A stretch of 64,000 bases of DNA from the NCBI GenBank assembly GCA_028285495.1, contig JANQPB010000026.1, positions 188,001 to 252,000 of the forward strand, in the 5' to 3' direction. A program made the translations under genes and the position numbers. Below the pieces are notes generated by a model. It was not told where the DNA came from, made no database searches, and saw nothing but the letters and a program-made list of their open reading frames with translations. Of this stretch, positions 61,310-64,000 are shown one piece after another. Source of the stretch: Acidimicrobiales bacterium. Its GTDB lineage: Bacteria; Actinomycetota; Acidimicrobiia; Acidimicrobiales; SZUA-35. Within the stretch, counting starts at the first letter, position 1. Each line of letters begins with the position of its first letter.

Positions 61310-61669
61310 ATGAGTCTCGAGTGGGAGCAGCTCACCGTTGCGTCACAAGACCCGGTTGCGCTCGGTCGGTGGTGGTGTGAGGTGCTCGGGTGGGTGGTCG
61401 CCGACGACGGCCCGGTCGTCTTCGAGATCCAACCGGAGATCGATCGGCTGCCTGGCATCCTGTTCCTGTTGACCGAGGGGGCCAAGGCCGGTCAGAACCG
61501 CCTCCACATCGATCTTCGTCCCGACGACCAGGGGGCCGAGGTCGAGCGACTGCTCGGGCTCGGCGCGTCTCGGGTCGACGTCGGGCAAGGTGACGTTCCC
61601 TGGGTGGTCATGGCCGATCCCGAGGGCAACGAGTTCTGTGTCCTGGCGGCCAGGCGAGCATCGGCCTAG
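61310..61669 (+). CDS. VOC (glyoxalase-like) domain protein
   Basis: A 119-aa single-domain VOC protein: WEQLTVASQDPVALGRWWCEVLGWVV, QNRLHIDLRP and VVMADPEGNEFCVL, the usual beta-alpha-beta-beta-beta pairing with candidate metal ligands H and E. Such small proteins may bind a ligand or act as dimeric lyases. No partner is visible; the neighbour on the other strand is a membrane protein. Confidence 0.85.
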   Translation: MSLEWEQLTVASQDPVALGRWWCEVLGWVVADDGPVVFEIQPEIDRLPGILFLLTEGAKAGQNRLHIDLRPDDQGAEVERLLGLGASRVDVGQGDVPWVVMADPEGNEFCVLAARRASA

Positions 61670-61709
61670 CCGGCATCGGCGGTGAAGACGGCCGCCTGCG
61701 CCGGGACCG

Positions 61710-62171
61710 CTACGTCGCCAGTGCGGCGACCACGGTGGACACCGCAGCCATCGGCAACCCGATGACCAGGGCCGGCAGCGATTCCCTTCCGTGGTGTCGC
61801 CAGTCGTAGATGTGCGGCGAGCTCTCCATCCCGTCGATGTGGAACCAGCTCGGCCGGAGCCCGATGAAGATCAGCCAGTCGATGACGAGGAAGTCCCACA
61901 GGCCGAAGAAGGCCATCACCGCCCACCCGGCGATCGCCGCGCCGACCAGACCGAACTCGTCGATGGCCACCACCGAGGCGGCGACGGAACCGCCGAGCAG
62001 CACGAGCACGAGGACGACGAGCACGACGAAGCCGGCGACGGGGTCCTGTCGGGGCAGGCCGAGGTCAGCGGCCCATATCGCAGGTCGAAAGCGCCACGTT
62101 GCGACGATGATCAACGTCGCCACGACGGACGTGACGAGCGTGATCCCGACCAGCAGGAGCATCGTGTCCAT
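61710..62171 (-). CDS. Small multi-pass membrane protein, unknown
   Basis: A 153-aa protein with four hydrophobic segments, about 3-25, 44-70, 75-107 and 133-152, and a conserved-looking polar stretch RPSWFHIDGMESSPHIYDWRHHGRES between the last two. No family is recognised. The His/Trp-rich loop may bind a ligand or metal. It is convergent with the VOC gene and divergent from the lacI-type gene. Confidence 0.65.
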   Translation of the reverse strand: MDTMLLLVGITLVTSVVATLIIVATWRFRPAIWAADLGLPRQDPVAGFVVLVVLVLVLLGGSVAASVVAIDEFGLVGAAIAGWAVMAFFGLWDFLVIDWLIFIGLRPSWFHIDGMESSPHIYDWRHHGRESLPALVIGLPMAAVSTVVAALAT

Positions 62172-62322
62172 CGCACGACTTCAGCGGCGATGTCGTCGGG
62201 ACGTCAAGAGCGGGCGGCTCCCGGGCCACCTCCCCGAGCCGACCCCGCACCGGCGTCCGAGCGACGTGACCGCTGGCGAGCCCGGCCTCGGCGTCCGCCG
62301 GGAGATGGGATCGGTGGCCGGC

Positions 62323-62336
62323 TCGAATCGTTTCGA
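62323..62336. promoter_or_regulatory. LacI-type operator upstream of its own gene
   Basis: TCGAATCGTTTCGA is a 14-bp near-palindrome centred on CG, the style of LacI-family operators. It is followed directly by a TAGCCT -10 candidate (62337-62342). The same sequence recurs twice at 63769-63795. Confidence 0.7.
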
Positions 62337-62377
62337 TAGCCTGAGGCGGCTGAACGAGCGAGCACGAGGGCACCCCG

Positions 62378-63406
62378 ATGGCAACGATGGCTGATGTGGC
62401 GAGGCGGGCCGGCGTCTCCCTGAGCACGGTCTCGTATGCGCTGTCGGGCTCGCGGCCGGTCTCGGACGCCACCCGGGCCCGGATCTTCGAGGCGATGGAA
62501 GAGCTGGACTACGCCCCGAACCTGGTGGCCCGCAGCCTGAAGGGTCGTCGGACGCGGATCGTTGCGCTCCTGTTGCCGACCGACGACAGCGACGCCGACC
62601 CGTTCATGACCGACGTGATCACGGCAGCGGCGGAGACCGCCCGCCAGAGCGGCTATCACCTGCTGCTCTGGACCGAGCCGTTCGAGAGCTCGACGGACCT
62701 GCAGACCTTCGTCCGCCAGGGCCTGGTCGACGGGGCGTTGCTGCTGTCGGTCCAGCTCGAGGACGAGCGGGTCGCCGTCCTGCAGCGAGACGCCATCCCC
62801 ATGGTGTTGATCGGCAGGACGGCGGAGCCCGATCCGTTCACCTTCGTCGACACCGACACCGAGCAACTGACCGACACGGCCATGAGCCACCTGGCCGAGC
62901 TCGGGCATCGGGCGGTGGCCTACGTCGGCCCGCCGCCATCGGAGCTGGAGCGTCGGTACGGGTTCGTCGAGCGCATCCAGACCGAGCTGGAGACCTCGGC
63001 CGGCCGACACGGCGTCGAGCTGTTGACCTGCCATCCCGAGCGAGGACCGGCCGCCGGCCGCGAGGCGATCGGCGCGCTCCTGTTCGACCGGCCGGACGTC
63101 ACCGCCGCCGTCGTCATGAACGATCCGGCCCTGGCCGGGGTGATCCAGGGGGCGCAGGCCGAGGGGCGGCGAGTGCCCGAGGACTTCTCGGTGCTCGGCC
63201 TGTTGACCAGCGCGCTGGTTGCCGATGCGACGACCCCGGCGACGACGGCGGTCGTCGGTTCGCCGACCTCGATCGGCCGACTGGCGGCCGAGGCCATCGT
63301 CGAGGTGCTCGAGGGCGGCGGCGCAGCCATGCCGGTCCGCCAGGAGCTCGTCGGTTGTGAGCTCGTCGTCCGCAGCTCGACGGCGGCGACCGCGGCGACC
63401 GCCTAG
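62378..63406 (+). CDS. LacI-family transcriptional regulator
   Basis: A 342-aa regulator. The HTH is MADVARRAGVSLSTVSYALSGSRPVSDATRARI, followed by the hinge helix NLVARSLKGRRTRIVALL and a periplasmic-binding-like sugar domain (PMVLIGRTAEPDPFTFVDTD, HLAELGHRAVAYVG, FSVLGLLTSALVADATTPATTAVV). CGAGGG lies at ribosome-site distance from the ATG. A cognate operator lies upstream, and two copies overlap the start region of a promoter before the lipoprotein gene at 63891, so it probably represses a sugar-uptake operon and itself. Confidence 0.9.
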   Translation: MATMADVARRAGVSLSTVSYALSGSRPVSDATRARIFEAMEELDYAPNLVARSLKGRRTRIVALLLPTDDSDADPFMTDVITAAAETARQSGYHLLLWTEPFESSTDLQTFVRQGLVDGALLLSVQLEDERVAVLQRDAIPMVLIGRTAEPDPFTFVDTDTEQLTDTAMSHLAELGHRAVAYVGPPPSELERRYGFVERIQTELETSAGRHGVELLTCHPERGPAAGREAIGALLFDRPDVTAAVVMNDPALAGVIQGAQAEGRRVPEDFSVLGLLTSALVADATTPATTAVVGSPTSIGRLAAEAIVEVLEGGGAAMPVRQELVGCELVVRSSTAATAATA

Positions 63407-63734
63407 TGTCCCGAATCACCCGTCCTACTCGTCACGGCGCAGTCCTCGCCGCCCCTGGCGGCGTCCTCGACCTCCGCCTCACGCAGGAGGGCGAGCGGGA
63501 TGCCTGCGTCGTCGTCGGGAACGACGATCGCTGGCCCAACTCCTGAGCGAGCTCGGGGCTCGGGACACGGGGAGACCGCCGAGCGATGCCGGTCGGCTGG
63601 CGCCGGCCAGGCGCAGGCCGAGCAGGGACGCAGATCTCGCCGCAGCTCGTGAGCGCCATGGCGAGGCCGAGGACGCAGCGTGGCGCCGCAGATGACCGGC
63701 GACAGCCCGGCCGACAACGCGGCCAGACCAGCGG
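63407..63734. other. Gap without a supported gene
   Basis: Several short open frames exist on both strands here, but none has a ribosome site, family pattern or convincing start. Nothing else is seen before the promoter at 63735. Confidence 0.4.
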
Positions 63735-63763
63735 TTGACGAGCCATCCCGGCGGGAGTAGGTT
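63735..63763 (+). promoter_or_regulatory. Promoter of the binding-protein gene
   Basis: TTGACG (63735-63740) and TAGGTT (63758-63763) are exactly 17 bp apart. The predicted start, about 63770, lies inside the LacI operators. Confidence 0.7.
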
Positions 63764-63768
63764 CATCG

Positions 63769-63795
63769 TCGAATCGTTTCGTCGAATCGTTTCGA
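63769..63795. promoter_or_regulatory. Tandem LacI-type operators
   Basis: TCGAATCGTTTCG is repeated head to tail (63769-63781 and 63782-63794); the second copy continues with A to match the full 14-bp operator at 62323. They cover the transcription start of the next gene. Confidence 0.75.
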
Positions 63796-63890
63796 TCACA
63801 CGATCGGAGTGGCCCGTCAGGCGGAGCCGATCCGGCACCGGCCGGGTCATCGGTCCGATCGGCGGCGGCGAAGGACCAAGGGGAGGAAAG

Positions 63891-64000
63891 ATGTTCAACG
63901 CTCGATGGCGTCGTCCGCTGGCTGCGCTGGCAGCCTCGGTGCTGGTGCTCGCGGCCTGTGGTGGCGACGACGACGGTGACGATGGGGCCGCCGCCGGCGG
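63891..64000 (+). CDS. Lipoprotein, probable sugar ABC transporter binding protein (cut by window end)
   Basis: Only 36 codons are visible. They form MFNARWRRPLAALAASVLVLAAC, a lipoprotein signal, then an acidic Gly/Asp linker. GGGGAGGAAAG immediately precedes the ATG. Placement after a LacI-type regulator, with two operators at the promoter, makes a carbohydrate-binding lipoprotein the best guess; the mature domain is outside the window. Confidence 0.6.
   Translation, partial: MFNARWRRPLAALAASVLVLAACGGDDDGDDGAAAG

Noticed and set aside
63403..63717. Minus-strand frame of 104 codons after lacI
   Set aside because: No ribosome site or recognisable family, and overlapping frames are equally open.

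Overview
The window is very GC-rich (third codon positions are almost all G or C, with long overlapping antisense frames) and reads as the chromosome of a high-GC actinomycete. Several traits point, by inference, to the class Acidimicrobiia or a close relative: a GTP-type PEP carboxykinase, several lipoproteins and anchored exoproteins with Thr/Ser-Pro linkers, paired DUF3048 lipoproteins, a 6C-like small RNA, and many genes whose -10 box lies only about 6 nt before the start codon (leaderless mRNAs). No rRNA, tRNA, CRISPR array, phage gene or transposase was seen, so this looks like ordinary chromosome with unusual domain architectures rather than a mobile island.

Layout. 1-4.9 kb: end of a LarA/DUF2088-like gene, a PlsC acyltransferase, then a minus-strand run of two tandem DUF3048 lipoproteins and a small anchored protein. 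4.9-9.9 kb: a GntR/UTRA regulator divergent from a mitochondrial-type aconitase, a HAD-acyltransferase fusion, and a probable 6C-type sRNA. 9.9-15.9 kb: LysR regulator, acyl-CoA carboxylase carboxyltransferase, citrate synthase, PhyH-type dioxygenase, quinone oxidoreductase. 15.9-24.8 kb: an FHA/FtsK-like protein without its ATPase, a GNAT/acyl-CoA-synthetase (Pat-type) fusion, a MecA-like PBP, an anchored GH16-like protein, two tiny proteins. 24.9-41.3 kb: CobW GTPase, a cytochrome c/copper-monooxygenase-like lipoprotein, thiolase, TrpB2, prolyl oligopeptidase, secreted hydrolase, ACT protein, quinone oxidoreductase, ThpR, enoyl-CoA hydratase, an ArsR-SRPBCC fusion, a reductive-dehalogenase-like Fe-S protein and a Thr/Ser dehydratase.

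41.3-64 kb: META-domain lipoprotein, EEP-family hydrolase, Fe(II)/2OG oxygenase, LivM/LivH permeases without their ATPases, an MFS carrier, a probable membrane-tethered sigma factor, PEP carboxykinase, isoaspartyl methyltransferase, PadR plus a LysE fusion, an operon of a desaturase-Rieske fusion with a PanB-like protein that has lost key catalytic residues, an O-methyltransferase, a 952-aa lipoprotein with an internal duplication, an epimerase, a VOC protein, and a LacI regulator whose operator recurs in front of a lipoprotein gene (probable sugar-binding protein) cut by the window end.

How it fits together. Citrate synthase, aconitase and PEP carboxykinase supply the TCA/gluconeogenic core. 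Thiolase, enoyl-CoA hydratase, acyl-CoA carboxylase and acyltransferases handle acyl-CoA and lipid metabolism, and the Pat-type protein may link acyl-CoA state to protein acylation. The most unusual items are the membrane-tethered sigma factor, the desaturase-Rieske/PanB-like operon, the ATPase-less FtsK-like protein, the duplicated lipoprotein, the 6C-like sRNA, and the operator architectures of the ArsR, GntR and LacI regulators.
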